64,000 bases of DNA from Paralichthys olivaceus (Eukaryota; Chordata; Actinopteri; Pleuronectiformes; Paralichthyidae), in contig NC_091096.1 of assembly GCF_024713975.1 (NCBI RefSeq), positions 25,879,458-25,943,457 of the forward strand, read 5' to 3'. How positions within the stretch are numbered: the first letter of the stretch is position 1; each line of letters starts with the position of its first letter. The position numbers and the translations under genes were made by a program. The notes beneath the pieces are model-generated. The model was given only the letters and a program-made list of their open reading frames with translations. It searched no databases and was not told the origin of the DNA. Shown piece after piece: positions 1 to 11,868 of this stretch.

Positions 1-721
1 AATACATTAGTCAGTTAACACTGAGGTGCTTGCCCGCACAAGAGAAAAAAATAGAGCCTTAGATGGAAGGATCTCTCTCCATCACAGAGAGGGAGCTTCC
101 AAAACGTGATTGTCTTGGCAGCTTGTGTTGCTGTGATTCTCCACGGCAGTTTGTATTGGCCAAGAATCCAGACTGGAAGTTACAGGTGTTGTCCGGCTTC
201 ACAGAAAGCTGTGGCTTTCAGCACAGGCTTGAGAGAGGAACAGGAAATATGTCCGAAATCAACGGGCTGCTCACAGAGATGTGAAAGTTGGTCTCGGGCT
301 CCCACACTGACCACAGCATAGGAAACTCCACCTCAAACCTTCCAAGCACTCTGAAAAAGGATGTATCTAAGAGGTTCCTCTTCAGCACAATGTGGGACAA
401 TAACACGTCTCTGTATGACTTGTTATTGGCTTGTTGTGCTGAAAATGAATGTGTGGAGCATGACTCACCCTCCTTTAAAAGTGCCACTGCTTTCATGGAA
501 CATCTTTTCAGCATATCAACAAAGGATCCTGTTTGGACTGAGAGTTCAGTGTCGAGCAAACAGTGTGACGTCAACACTGATTCAAAGAGCCACCTAAAAA
601 AACTACTCACAACGTGTCTACCACTTGTGCTGCTGTTTCTACTGCTCCCATGCTGCACAAAATATATATTGTATGCATCTCATGTTAATGGTTATAATGT
701 CCACTGTCTTAATTGTCTGTG
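1..721. other. Non-coding or unresolved; overlapping open frames on both strands
   Basis: The + frame is open from 288 to 725, and open again upstream (63-284) with one TGA between. The - frame is open from 658 to 218. Neither long frame has a convincing ATG start: the + frame restarts at TTG and the - frame at GTG. Neither protein matches a family I recognise. The + frame contains a leucine-rich hydrophobic run near its end that could pass for a membrane segment. This could be the edge of a 3' exon of a gene lying left of the window, or chance. Confidence 0.25.
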
Positions 722-1130
722 TTAAAGGGATAGTTCACCGAAAAATGGAAATTCTTTAACCACACACCACTATGCAGATGGACAGTGCGTCAAGAGTTTG
801 AGAAAACAGAAAACTTTTGGAGTCTCAGGGGTAAACAGCGTTGCAGCCAAATCCATTTCAATTGAGGTAAAAGGCGACCACTTCTTCAAACTTCTAATAC
901 TGCTCCTGCGAATTCATCCAAGTGTCCGTAAGCCCCGGCATTGAAATTCAACTCGAAACAGCGTAATTTACAACCATTTACTAGCCTAAATGTCCGCTGT
1001 TATCCTTCTAGCCCTCTTAGCGTTTACGTTTGAGTGCACGCACCGCACAAGCTCTCGCCCAAGGGGCGCCAGACAGAATCAGCGAGAACTCCTGATATTG
1101 AAGTCCTCTGATATTTTCTTCTTTGTTAAA
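722..1130. mobile_element. TTAA-flanked DNA-transposon-derived repeat (one terminus clear)
   Basis: The stretch opens with TTAAAGGGATAGTTCACC, the terminus of a very common teleost non-autonomous DNA-transposon repeat whose target duplication is TTAA (piggyBac or Kolobok style). The right end is uncertain: I could not find a clean inverted copy of the terminus, so the copy may be truncated. There is no coding capacity. The body has higher GC and CpG than the DNA to its right. Confidence 0.5.
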
Positions 1131-2470
1131 ACGTTTTGAAAAATAAACTTTAAGCGTTGCAAGTCACATTAAGCGAGCAGCTCACTCTCTGTTGTGAGGA
1201 TTGCAAGTTCAGGTATAGGTGCATTCATCATGAGTTCTGCTGATCTTTTTAAATCCACTATAAATAAAACTAAGCTTTTAGTCTGACACACCCTTCTTCA
1301 CTATAACAGTTTGTTAAAAAGCACCTCGCCACATTTCATTTTAATTCCAACACAACCATGAACATATGAGCACTTTTGTCTGTTTTCTGAGTATAAACTG
1401 TTGAGACTGTTGTGTGGTATAATCTCAGGAGATCAACAGTTTCAGAAACACTCCAACCAGCATCACATGTTTTCATCATTCCAACGTTTCATGTGAACAT
1501 AAACCGCTTCTACTTATCTGACCACCACATGGTTGTCACAACTTTTTAAAATAACTTGTATTTAATCTACTATGCACTCAGATTAAAGACTCTATGTGCA
1601 AGATTTGAAATGCATAGACTTTGAAGACTCCTAGTGGTAGTAACAAAAATAACATATTGCCAGTGTCACTGGGTCAAACCTGTGGGGACACTGAACAATA
1701 GTAAAAGGGAATGAATTTGCCTTAAGCAACCAATAGACAGCACTGTTTTCATAGCGTTGATTTCTACACACTTGCCATTGAAAGTGTTAAAAAACGTACA
1801 CATATTAAACTGCAAATGTTAGTGGTGAAACCTTTAATAGTTGATGGTTGAGATGAATCCATTTGGAAATAATGAGTGTTTATTACTCAGTCACATAATT
1901 GAACTGAAACACTGGATGATGCATATCCTTTAATTCATGATGTATCACAGATGTAGATGATTAAAAAAAACTCAAAATCCCCTGATCTGTCACTTCATAT
2001 GTTGTCAGTGCTGACACATCAGTTCCTGAAGTTTCACATCTGGTCATCACTTTTAAAAATAAACGGAACAGACATTCTTTAAGGATAATAGATTCCAGTG
2101 ACTGTTAGCTGTTTGTGTCTGTGTTTGTTTTACCATTAATTGTATCTTCTCTAACCTTGTGTATCAAAGTGTACAGTGACCTGCAATGTCCACAGCATTA
2201 TGGGATGCTGTCCTCTACTGGAACACAGCTGGAAGTACAGCCTGATAACTCTTCATCTGCCCTGCTGAAGTGTCCTCGAGCAACAATGACTCTTATACCT
2301 TTCAAATTAAACAAGGACATTTTGACCTTCCTTTTATTTTGGTATTGGGGATTTAAAAAAAGATCAAATGCTTCCTATTTACTACGTCGTATTTCAAACA
2401 TTGAATATTCTATCATGGATGATTGTTTGGCTCTATTGCTCTATTAGGCCATTAAATACTATATTATACT

Positions 2471-2473
<3 letters not shown>

Positions 2474-2507
<34 letters not shown>
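2474..2507. repeat. (CA)n microsatellite
   Basis: Uninterrupted alternating CA for about 34 bases. Confidence 0.95.
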
Positions 2508-2515
<8 letters not shown>

Positions 2516-2889
2516 CATTATGCCCTTTATCATGTGACAGTGTCCAAACTAACATTTACATTACACTAACAATTTTAAAAAGGTTGCTTTTAATTATGTA
2601 CTCAATGTCAACTCATATTGATCTGAATGTATTTTGAGATTTGAATATTGTAGTTTGCGGTCGGATAGATGTGTTATGGTCTAGACACAAATCATGGCCC
2701 TGCTTAAACTAATTACAGGAAACCATAGCATAGCTGTATTGATTTGTTAACTCACTCTAGCAAGGGGGGGCGGGGGGGGTGCAGTGGTGTTGTCTTTTTT
2801 TTAGGTTAGAACAATGGCCCCTCAAAATGTCTATATACATCCCTGTATTTAGGCCTATGTATCACATGTGAACTATTAAAAATGTACAG

Positions 2890-2911
2890 CCACACACACA
2901 CACACACACAC
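2890..2911. repeat. (CA)n microsatellite
   Basis: Uninterrupted alternating CA for about 22 bases. Confidence 0.9.
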
Positions 2912-3289
2912 GTTTTAGATAAAAGTTTGATTTGATTTATTTGATTTCCCTTGGCATCATATATCAAGGTCAAAATCCTGTGCAGATCTTGTGAATGAGT
3001 CAATTCCACAATCCTCTGTCTCTTGTGTCTGCAGTGTTTTTTTTCCCCCTTAACTTCAACTTGATAAACGCACAGAACTTTGGACAACTGTCCATCCAAT
3101 TCTTTGGAGTGAGTCAGCTGAATACAGTGTTTTCATCATGTCTAAATCTAACACTAATTAAAGTTCAATTCTGATGAACAAAGTAATGTTGGACATTTAT
3201 GAAAACTATTTTGATAAACGCATGTCCCCCACAAGTTATCTTATTCAATATGAACTATTAAAAAACCTGGTGAGTTGAATGTACAATGG

Positions 3290-3290
<1 letters not shown>

Positions 3291-3350
<60 letters not shown>
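3291..3350. repeat. Long perfect (CA)30 microsatellite
   Basis: Sixty bases of perfect CA, the longest pure dinucleotide tract in the window. It ends about 80 bp before the GC-rich lmo4 promoter region. Confidence 0.98.
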
Positions 3351-3354
<4 letters not shown>

Positions 3355-3424
3355 CACCCTGCGGGGCCGTGCATATTAATAAGCCACTAAAAACTCATAA
3401 ATCATTTTGACTGAGGCCACGCCC

Positions 3425-3545
3425 CCCCGCGCTCCTATTGGCCGCTGCACGCCTCACGTCCCTTGCGTCCCCGCCTGCTCATTTAAATAACATCTTGCGC
3501 AATTTGATGAATAGTGTCGCTGTCAGAAGCGCCGGAGTCGGACGG
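3425..3545 (+). promoter_or_regulatory. lmo4: lmo4 core promoter region
   Basis: A sharp change to GC/CpG-rich sequence follows the CA tract. An inverted CCAAT box (ATTGG) sits at 3437-3441, a run of C (GC-box-like) at 3422-3428, and an AT-rich TATA-like stretch (TTTAAATAA) near 3482-3490. A CpG-rich 5' exon follows. The transcription start is inferred to lie at about 3520-3545 and cannot be fixed from sequence alone. Confidence 0.6.
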
Positions 3546-3620
3546 AGCAATGGTGACGGGCTGTGCGCACGGAAGAGGCTGCGTCATGTCTGCGCCGCGT
3601 AGTTATTAGCGAGGAGCCGG

Positions 3621-3815
3621 ATGTCTGCGGGGGAGAGTTTTCTCAAGTGTTTCCGTCGCCGCGCCGTTGTACGTTGTGCTGGCTTTGCCTTTTATTCTGA
3701 AAAGCCATGGAGAGCAGGACGCGTGAAGTGTAAAAGAAGAGGAGCTGCTGCTGCTGCTGCTGCTGCTGAACTCCGGGCGCGTCGCGGTTCCTGTGGATAT
3801 CCCGCCAGCTCGTGA
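3621..3815 (+). other. Upstream ORF in lmo4 5' exon with polyalanine tract
   Basis: A true ATG opens a 64-residue frame that closes inside the same exon. It is rich in Arg, Cys and Lys, and the (CTG)8 tract reads as eight alanines near residues 42-49. No homologous family is recognised. Its likely role, if any, is translational control of lmo4 rather than a functional peptide. A longer -strand frame over the same DNA (polyGln or polyAla) is a shadow. Confidence 0.35.
3745..3768. repeat. (CTG)8 trinucleotide repeat
   Basis: Eight perfect CTG units lie inside the lmo4 5' exon. Confidence 0.95.
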
Positions 3816-4025
3816 AAGTTGGAGGCAGGAGGACAAGCTCCGGCTCGACAAGGTAAAACACGGCTCTTCTGCTCTTCTCCCTCCGGCGCGCGCATCACCC
3901 GGTGGTAAACACCGTGAGCCATCAGGTTCAACAGTCAGGGACACACAAGAACAGGCTTTTACTTTCGCTTGTAGTTTTACATCGGGCACCAGTGCTCCTC
4001 CTAAAGTCCCATTAGGTGACTTTGT

Positions 4026-4051
4026 GCCTCCTCCTCCTCCTCCTCCTCCTC
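4026..4051. repeat. (CCT)n trinucleotide repeat
   Basis: About eight CCT/CTC units lie in the first intron of lmo4. Confidence 0.9.
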
Positions 4052-4384
4052 TGGGCACCACACATGGAAATACACGGCCGACACAATGTTAGTGCGTGTA
4101 AGTCCATCTCCGCCGTGCATCCGATCATCAGCCACAGACAACATGACTGTGTCACACCGGTGAGTGTGTGCAGGTCAACCTGCTGCAGGTCTGAAAGTTG
4201 CTGCAGTCATGTTCAAGTCCTGCAAGTACTTTCTAGAGGAAGTGGAAAGAGCGTGTGTGCGCGTGTGTGCGTGTGTGTGGTCACAACCCCTTTTTTTTGT
4301 ATTTACAACTTCACATATGTCAGCAGTAGTATTTGCAAATACTGCAATTGTTCACCTGTAAAATCGATTCAAAACATTACAAAT

Positions 4385-4580
4385 CACATTTTATTTGTAT
4401 AGTCCATATTGACTAAAAACAGTTTGTCACATAGGGTTTAACCTCTTAACCCTCAACAAGAGGGAAAAACGATTTAAAAAAACAGAAGTCGACGGGTAAA
4501 AAAGGTGGAAATCTCAGAGAGAGGAATTCCTCTCCCTGGAAGGACCGAAGTGCATTAGATGTCATGTGAAGACATCAAGA
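4385..4580 (-). mobile_element. Dispersed LINE/SINE-type tail, copy 1 (TTGA-tail family)
   Basis: Read on the - strand, this matches the block at 30958-31160: a 'dry' 3' tail running through 'aaccctcaacaag', a 'gggtttaacc' segment and 'tttgtatagtccatatt'. The same family recurs at 33230-33425 (-) and in part at 35610-35690 (+). It sits within lmo4 intron 1. The class is assigned from the simple repeated 3' tail of the + oriented copies, not from any coding sequence. Confidence 0.55.
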
Positions 4581-4943
4581 AAATAACAATATTTACATCA
4601 TTGATGAGAATATGCAGTGGCTAATATAAATGGAGAGTTGTATCATTGTTTTTATACAAAAGAACACGTCTGACAGAGATGAAGGGAGCCGTAATGACAA
4701 TTGTAATGATAAAGATACAGTATTGCCAGTAGTATATTTGAGTAAGTATATTGTATTGTGTCAAAGCAATATGTGTGTTTAATCCACAGTCAGCTGCTGC
4801 AATCTTTCTCACTGGAATTATTGAAAACCTTCATGTCTGACAAGAAATGATCTCTTGAACATAGCGGGGCCAGCTCTTGCACCTGTTTCAGCTGTTGCTC
4901 CTCTGTTCCACATGTAGGAGCCTCTAAGGGGCCACATCACAAC

Positions 4944-6902
4944 ATGGTGAACAGCCAGGCGTCAGGCATGCCCACGGCCCCCAGGTCATGTGCAGGATGC
5001 GGAGGGAAGATCGCAGACCGCTTCCTGCTCTTCTCGATGGAGCGCTACTGGCACACTCGCTGCCTCAAGTGCTCTTGCTGCCAAGCCCAACTGGGGGACA
5101 TTGGCACCACCTGCTACAGCAAAGGGGGCATGATTCTTTGTCGAAGCGACTACATCAGGTGAGAGCAACTAAGGGGTGGTGGAGGAAGAGGAGGAGGAGA
5201 GGAAGTTGCCGGTTTTATATTTTGGAAGCTGCACAGACTGAGCAGTCAGTGTTTTTGTGTTTGCAGACTGTTCGGGCACAGCGGGGCGTGCAGCGCCTGC
5301 GGCCAGTCGATTCCAGCCAACGAAATGGTAATGAGGGCACAGGGAAATGCTTACCACCTCAAGGTAAATCCCAAGCTCTCACACCAACGCCCTTTTGTCT
5401 CCTGCTGCTTGTTTGACAGAAACGTCTGAGATTTGGTGGCAAAAGACGTCGAGATATGTCCCTTTAGTTTTAGAAGAGAAAGCAAATGTCCTCCATGTTT
5501 GTTGTTTTGTGCTGTCATTTTTAGACATAATTTAAAAAAACATTGATCAGTACCAGTTTCTCATAGCAGGTGGCACATTTTTGTTTAAATTTTTGAGAAA
5601 GGAAAAAAGGTTCACTTGAACTGATGTGATGCCCATAGTTTAAATGCTGTAAGGAGCTGAATTTGTATTTGTTTTCTCACCCTTTCTGTTTTCTCTGCTG
5701 CTCTGCAGTGTTTCAGCTGTGCCACCTGTAGAAACAGACTGATGCCTGGCGATCGCTTCCACTACATCAATGGTACAATCTTCTGTGAGCACGACAGACC
5801 CGGCGCTGCCTTGCTCAACAGCCACCTGCCTCCACTTCAGAGCAACTCTGTGCTGACAGACCAGAAGGTAAATAAAAAAGGGTTGCTGACATGACACAAC
5901 GGAGCCTTCTGAATTTACAGCAGAGTGTAAAATCTCTTACATGAATATCTCTGTGCTCTAATGTGAATAATAAAATCTGTTGATTTCCCCTTGGGGAAAA
6001 GGGGCTGCAACAGCAGGACATGGTATTAATAGGAGAAAAATCATATGCAGCAATGTGGGTAAAAATGTGATGACGGAAAAGTCGGAGGCGCTATTTTTAT
6101 AATAAGATCAAGAGTGTTTATGTTACAATGTGTCTGCTCAGGAATGGAAGGAAATTATTAAGTTGGAAAAATAAATAGAGAAAGAATAGAGGTCAATAAC
6201 TCAAGACAGAAAAATAATGTCCATACAAATTTCAGTTTGCTCAAAGCTCTGTAGCATTGTACAATTTCCGGGTACTTGACTTGAGCGTTTCCATTCCTGC
6301 TATGTTATTCTTCTACTCCGCTACATTTCTGGGGAAAAGATGTGCTTTACTCATTTAGTCATCAGTTACTCTACTCATACCTCTGTCTTCTAAATGTATG
6401 TAAGATTTAGTAAAATAAGCTCCACCTTGACCAGTTGCTACATTAAAATACAGCTTGCATTACATAAATAATAGTAATAATAATATAATAATAATTCAGT
6501 ATTATAACATAAAATAACATAAAGTGACACACACTATTCTGCTGCTTGGAAACCGAACAAAACATACCTTGAGTATGTACTTCCATAAGCTGCTTGAATT
6601 ACAATGTTGTTGATGATTAGTATTGTTATAATTTCAATAATTTTTTGCGTCATTGTATTGTATATATAGATAATCCTCAGCAGTATATTTTATTGAATTT
6701 TCCTCTTTAACCTAAAATGAAGTAAAGTAAAAGTGAAAAATATTTCAAAAGAGAATTCCTGAAAAAGAAAGAAACCACCAAAGGGAAACAGCTGTGAGGT
6801 TTTATACTCTCACAACCAGAAGGCCACACAGTTGACTGTGAGGTGTTTGTTGTTGCAGTGACCCTGACCCTGTTCCTTCTCTCTGCTCTGCAGGTTTGCT
6901 GA
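4944..6902 (+). CDS. lmo4: LIM-only transcriptional adaptor LMO4 (4 coding exons, 159 aa)
   Basis: Coding exons are 4944-5158, 5267-5363, 5709-5867 and 6894-6902. All junctions are GT-AG and the phases join to 160 codons. The protein is two tandem LIM zinc domains. LIM1 ligands are C16, C19, H37, C40, C43, C46, C66 and D69. LIM2 ligands are C80, C83, H102, C105, C108, C111, C130 and D133. The short N-terminus starts MVNSQ and the protein ends DQKVC, as in vertebrate LMO4, and the length is close to mammalian LMO4 (165 aa). The last coding exon supplies only Val, Cys and stop. Family knowledge: LMO4 has no DNA-binding domain. It bridges LDB1/CLIM and transcription factors in the nucleus during neural, neural-crest and epithelial development. 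The a or b teleost paralogue cannot be settled here. Confidence 0.96.
5868..6893 (+). other. lmo4: lmo4 intron 3
   Basis: A 1,026-bp AT-rich intron with a low-complexity TAATAA stretch around 6466-6500. No other feature was seen. It ends in a pyrimidine-rich tract and CTGCAG acceptor directly before the last 9 coding bases. Confidence 0.8.
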
Positions 6903-7720
6903 GTGGCAGCAGTGCTGCGTGTTGCCCTCGCCTTTTCTCCTGAGCTTCACTTCTCCTCATCGCAACTCCTCTTCTCCTGCTTCTGTCACCTTTGTGGATT
7001 TTCATCACAGCCTTTGCTTTTTTCTCTTTTACCCGGAGAGGCCACCGTTTTTCGCCAAGATATCCCCCTCCACATCATAGCAGACTCAATATAGCGCATA
7101 CAAAGTGACATTTATGTTGTGTTCAATGTTAAAGTGGTCTGTGCATCATGCAAAGATTTGAAGTGTTTGTATGGACTGCATCGGCAAAAGGCTTCGTCAG
7201 GACAAAGAGGGAGCTCGAGGAAAAAAATGACGATGAAACCCAGCGCCAACTGGAAGAGGGAACAAAAGATGCTCAAATGAATGTTTGATGGACTGCTGTT
7301 ACATGACTGTCAAAGCTTTGCTTACGCCATGTGGCATTATTTCCCCTGAGCATCAGTGTTTTTAACGAACTCTTGATCTCTCTCTCTCTTGTATATGGTA
7401 ATCTGAGATCTTACACTCTGAGGATTGAATGTAAAAATGTGAGGTGCCAGGCAAAATCCAGAGTATCTGAAAATGTCCAATCATGGGAAACCTGTAAATG
7501 GGTTCAACCAGAAACTTTTTTTAAGCACTCAAGGAAAACAGAAATCTAAAATTGCTATTACCTGTGATTACTGATATTTCTGATGCCCTGCACAAAGAAC
7601 TGAAATGATCCAGTGATGGTTTTGCTTTTTTCTCTGTGGAGTTTTATTTCTCTAGTTGAGTATGTGAAAAATATTTGGAGTTAAAAAATCCTATTAAAAA
7701 GATTTTCCTGTAATGTGTTG
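6903..7720 (+). other. lmo4: lmo4 3' UTR (inferred)
   Basis: The sequence after the stop is AT-rich with no other gene. An ATTAAA poly(A)-type hexamer lies near 7692-7698, so I place the 3' end near 7715. Short open frames here (for example 6903-7094 and 7331-7549) have no support as proteins. Confidence 0.45.
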
Positions 7721-7739
7721 CAAAGTGAGCTGAGGTCAT

Positions 7740-8400
7740 TTTGTTCCCCCTTAGCAGCCTGAGAGTGACACTGGTTTTGCATGGGAGCTAGCATGTGGCT
7801 AACTCTCTCACTCTCTTTAGCCCTGTATGGTGAAAACATGCCTGATTACCCAGAGGAATGGAATTAGGAGGCTTGAGCTCTGACCATTTACAGAGGCAAT
7901 TAAACATGAGCCCTGTATCTGTGCTCTTAGAGCTCCTGGGGGGCTGAACTTGGGGCATATCCCGTAGCTGACTGGCTCAGTGGCTGCCTGCCTGCCTCTA
8001 ATAAAGCCTAATCGGAAAGCAGGCTAATTAAAGGGGAGTGGCCCCCTTTACATCCAGGGCATTTGAAACAATCTGATGTATTTACTGTTTACCATGTTCC
8101 AATTAAAGCTCCCACACAGCCCGGGTTGTTTCCCATCACCGCTCTTTGTTCTCTGCCACTCTGCATGGCTTCTGAAAATGATTTTCCTGGGCTGCGTCTA
8201 ATACGCTCTAACTCAGTGTGTCTTTTTAAAGCTACAAACAAAGTCTCAACATACCAACGGAGGCTGGGAGTTTATATTAGTGTGATAGCAGTGGTGGCGT
8301 ATGCAGCGTGCAGGAAGCACAAGATAGCATCTGCTCTACTTTCACACCTTGCCTAGGAGCATGGCAGTCATCAAACTTGCACCTTAATGCGCTTAGCTAT
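7740..8400. promoter_or_regulatory. Candidate conserved regulatory block downstream of lmo4
   Basis: Unique-looking sequence of balanced composition with clustered homeodomain-like cores (CTAATTAAAG near 8023-8032, further ATTA sites), E-box-like motifs and a CCCTTTACATCC segment. No coding frame is persuasive. It has the texture of vertebrate non-coding conserved elements, but I infer this from composition only. Confidence 0.3.
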
Positions 8401-8429
8401 TTCAAAACGTCCCACTTGTCATGGTAGTG

Positions 8430-8830
8430 CTGATACTGCATCAATTATTTATTCCACGTCTGATCAAGGAGCGTCACGCAAATTCATTAACGTATGCAAA
8501 TGATCACAATTACAATTATCTTTGTATCGTGATGGTGAAGAAATAAAACCTCGGCACATTCTCGAGTCCCTCCGCACCACAAGTTACACTTCGCATTCAA
8601 ACTAATCAAGCCTCATCTGCCTTTTCCTAATTAGACGGAACGTTTTCAGATGCCAATTAGCAGGTCTCATGAAAAGACTCTTTGCCATGAGGCGATGTCT
8701 TTTATCAGAGCTTCTGCAGGTGTGTGGCTCACCATGTAGCCTGTGTCATAGGAAAGTGTTTATTCCTGCTAATTAATCATATTAACACATGCAGATGAGT
8801 GTAATTGCCTGAGCTCCTCCACCTCACACT
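8430..8830. promoter_or_regulatory. Candidate enhancer with octamer and homeodomain sites
   Basis: Contains ATGCAAAT (octamer, POU-type) near 8494-8501, repeated CAATTA/AATTAG/TAATTAATCA cores and a CCAATTAG site near 8652. The surrounding DNA is non-repetitive. This is inferred as a possible lmo4 long-range element; no alignment was possible. Confidence 0.3.
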
Positions 8831-11130
8831 GCGTGAAGACACAGGATGATGCCAGGATATTTTTACATGCTCATGATGAAGATGAAGAGGACTGATGGAG
8901 CCTCCTTTTTACCCAGACTTTTCTCTGATATAGATCCAAGATGGCTGCCTCCCCATAGGCCATTTCCATTGTAAAGGTGTTCTGCAGGTTTGTCAGCCAG
9001 AAGCTCTGAGCACTGGGCCTCTGTTTGTGGAGAGGCCAGACCAAGTGTTTGGAAGCAGACACGTGCTGTGACAGTCCAGTCTGCTTTGTGTCCCCAGATG
9101 TCAATGTCTGAACTGTACAAGAGCGCAGATGCTCAGGTCCCACTCTGGCTATCAACCATTGATAAGAATGTTTTGAAAAACACAATAATTCAAGACACTT
9201 CATTTTTACTTTCATCTCATCCATCTTTAAAGCTAAATTATTGTTTGGTGTAAATAGGCTGCATATCATTGAAATTATTCCTGCTGTTAGAAATACTACC
9301 ATCTTAGCTTGTGGCTCATTCAACTAAATTGGTGGCGATTGCGTCCCCGAAAAATAATCAGTCACAAAATGTTAATAAAATAAAATAAATATCTAATTTA
9401 AAAACATAACATTACTATGTCTTCTGTCAAGTTACAGTATACGTTGTTTTCATTCTAAAAAGTCTGCGAAATTTAAAAATTTTTACAATATGGTCTAACT
9501 GCCAGACAAGTTTTTGGAATACATGTATATTCATTTTAAAATGTATCAATTAATAAGTAGTAACAATTGATTTTTAACTAATGGAAATGTCTTTTATTGA
9601 AAGAAATGTCAACGTTTACCAACTTCTTCTATTCAAACTCGATGACAGATATCTGTAATTGAATTTTGTCATGTCATGATTCCAAGTTGACTTGTGCATA
9701 ATGTAATATTGACTTGACAATAATTTGATTTTCACTAGTGAAAATGTTACTGATGTCTACAATTGTTACAGATAATAATTAGATCATAAATTGAATTCCA
9801 AATATCTAAAATACATCAAAATTGAATTATTCATATGTTGGCTTGGAATCGCAGCTAGTAAAAATATATTTCTCATATCTACAATACATATGTAATCTAT
9901 TTTTTCTATCACATTCTAAAATGGTTTGCTGATGTCAGACATGCATCAGACATTCTATTTATTGATATATGAAATCACATTTTCACATGTCACAATCATT
10001 TCCCCCATCGCCCCCCCCCAATATTCAATAACAATAATTATTTGTGATTTGTTTTACAGATATTACAAATCAACATTTTGACAAAATGTAATGTTTTTTA
10101 TTTCCAGAAGTGAAAACTGCTGTTAGACAGCCCTACTACTAAATGTCGAAATGTCTTGTGATATCTGGCTGTCTCTGGTCTCTTGTATCTTAATATGGTT
10201 CGTATGCGTATAAGTTATTGTGTGAGCTGTAAAAATTATTTTTATCCACAAACACCACACAATTAGCAATAATTTGGTGCCTAACCTCATTGCAGTTGTG
10301 AGAAATGTCACTGCTTCTGCTTCCAAATTTCTCGATGCATTTTTCATCACACTGTGGCACAGGATGATTAAATCAGGGAACCTGAAGAAGTATTTTAGAC
10401 CCATGTTTGAATGCTCCAATAACTGGGATGTTAGTCATTGCTTTTGAATTTTGAAATTCTGCATCTTTGAAACTTGGGTGAACTGATCTGTATCATGTGA
10501 GCTGTGAGCAGACAGTTTCTGTTTGGCATGATGTATATTACTGCTCATGCTCTCTAAATAAACTACAAATGTAAAGTGCATTGGTTCCTGTCTGAGGATT
10601 TTTACAGCTGATGTTAGATCTTGATCTCCGCACTGCACACTGTTACATCCACCGATAAATAAGTAATATATAAAAACAGATGCCTGCCTATGAAAATGTC
10701 ACGGATCATTACTTTGAGTCGAGACTTTGCATTTTAATTTGGATCCAATCATTTCAAAATTAGGCCCAATTTTTAAATAGATTTTACTATATTCAATACA
10801 GGACCAAAAGGCAGATGAGTTTTGAATGAAAGACACCGATGAGGTACAGTATGTGTGGAGCCTGCACTACAGATAAATGCTGATAGACAGGTCTTGTCCA
10901 CCCTTAGGCACTGAGCTCAATACAAGTATGCCTGCTGTAAAACCGCCATCTGGTTGTCACCATTCTCAAAACCCAAGCATGTAAATGCTATGGTCCTGTG
11001 TTGAGAGACGTCTGTGGCATTAAACTGTGCTCACAAAGCTGATTGGGCTGTGCAAGCTATTTTTGGTTTGGCTTCCAATCCCTGAGCACCAGATGATTGT
11101 CAAGAAGTAGCCTTTACAACTGCAGACACG
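8831..11130. other. Gene-free, very AT-rich DNA
   Basis: 9340-10120 is extremely AT-rich. Short open frames on both strands (for example 8871-9323 on -) lack ATG or family support. No repeat with clear ends was identified. Confidence 0.5.
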
Positions 11131-11389
11131 CAGCCCATTTGTCATTACCATAATGTGTTAAATGTTCCAATGATTCTCGAGCCCTCTTTGACTCGCTGAA
11201 GTCTCCAGTGCTTCACTGCGTACCCTACATTGTATGAGAGTGAAATATGAGACACTGCTGGAACATGTAGGAAGTGAGGCATGTTGCAGCCATAATTCAC
11301 TGCCTTCAGCATGGGAGTAGAGGAGCATAATGACAAAGAGAGCGACTTTACAACTCCAAGCCCCATACAGGAATGTTAGGGAGGGGAGA

Positions 11390-11700
11390 TGGAGAAAAGT
11401 TCTCCTGGCCAATCGGAGCGCTTTGAATAATTAAAGTGATCGGCTTAATTAGCTCAATTACGTTAATTTGACCACGGAACACGGCCATATGGTGAAAGGA
11501 AACAAAAGAGGGGGGAACTAATTAAAAGTAAAATAATGAGGATTTTAATTAACTGGCTCCCCAGACAGCGGAGCACAGGGATCAGGAGCCTGCTACCATA
11601 ATTAAAGTGCTGTAACGCTGGCAACATCTCTCCTCTCTTTCTTATATCTGTGAGGGCTCTATCCATCTAATTAAATCTGTAAATAAATTAGCAACATTGA
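11390..11700. promoter_or_regulatory. Candidate enhancer: dense TAATTA cluster
   Basis: At least eight AATTA/TAATTA cores occur within about 300 bp (for example TTAATTAGCTCAATTA near 11445-11460 and TTTAATTAACTGG near 11543), with a CCAAT site near 11410. It looks like a homeodomain-bound developmental element. No reading frame is supported. Confidence 0.35.
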
Positions 11701-11833
11701 GGGTTCCTGCTTGACTTAACACCGCCTGCAATCCACCCCCCACCTTCCCAATAACATGCTCACCTTACTTGCAGCACACTGCACCACCCATATGTAGGCA
11801 AAGGTTGAGCTAAGGTCTGTCATTAACAGAGAG

Positions 11834-11834
<1 letters not shown>

Positions 11835-11865
<31 letters not shown>
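11835..11865. repeat. (GT)n microsatellite
   Basis: About 30 bases of alternating GT, followed by an imperfect continuation and a G run. Confidence 0.95.

Positions 11866-11868
<3 letters not shown>

Larger units (their letters stand above)
1131..3290. other. Intergenic AT-rich DNA upstream of lmo4
   Basis: No open frame with family resemblance was found. The stretch contains two (CA)n microsatellites (2474-2507 and 2890-2911) and G-homopolymer runs near 2765-2780. Nothing else could be supported. Confidence 0.6.
3546..3852 (+). other. lmo4: lmo4 non-coding first exon (5' UTR)
   Basis: A CpG-rich transcribed-looking block ends in a good donor: exon ends at 3852 and GTAAAA follows. The matching acceptor (TAG at 4915-4917 after a pyrimidine-rich tract) lies 26 bases before the lmo4 ATG. 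The exon contains (CTG)8 at 3745-3768 and at least two upstream ATGs: 3550, a 19-codon frame, and 3621, a 64-codon frame. A non-coding first exon is usual for LMO4 genes. The 5' edge is inferred. Confidence 0.55.

Noticed and set aside
3291..3350. CRISPR-like array among the short repeats
   Set aside because: All regular arrays seen are simple microsatellites without spacers, and the genome is eukaryotic.
3606..4061. Minus-strand frames with polyGln, polyAla or polySer over the lmo4 5' exon
   Set aside because: These are produced by the (CTG)8 and (CCT)8 repeats. They have no family support, and the + strand has a coherent promoter, exon and splice donor.
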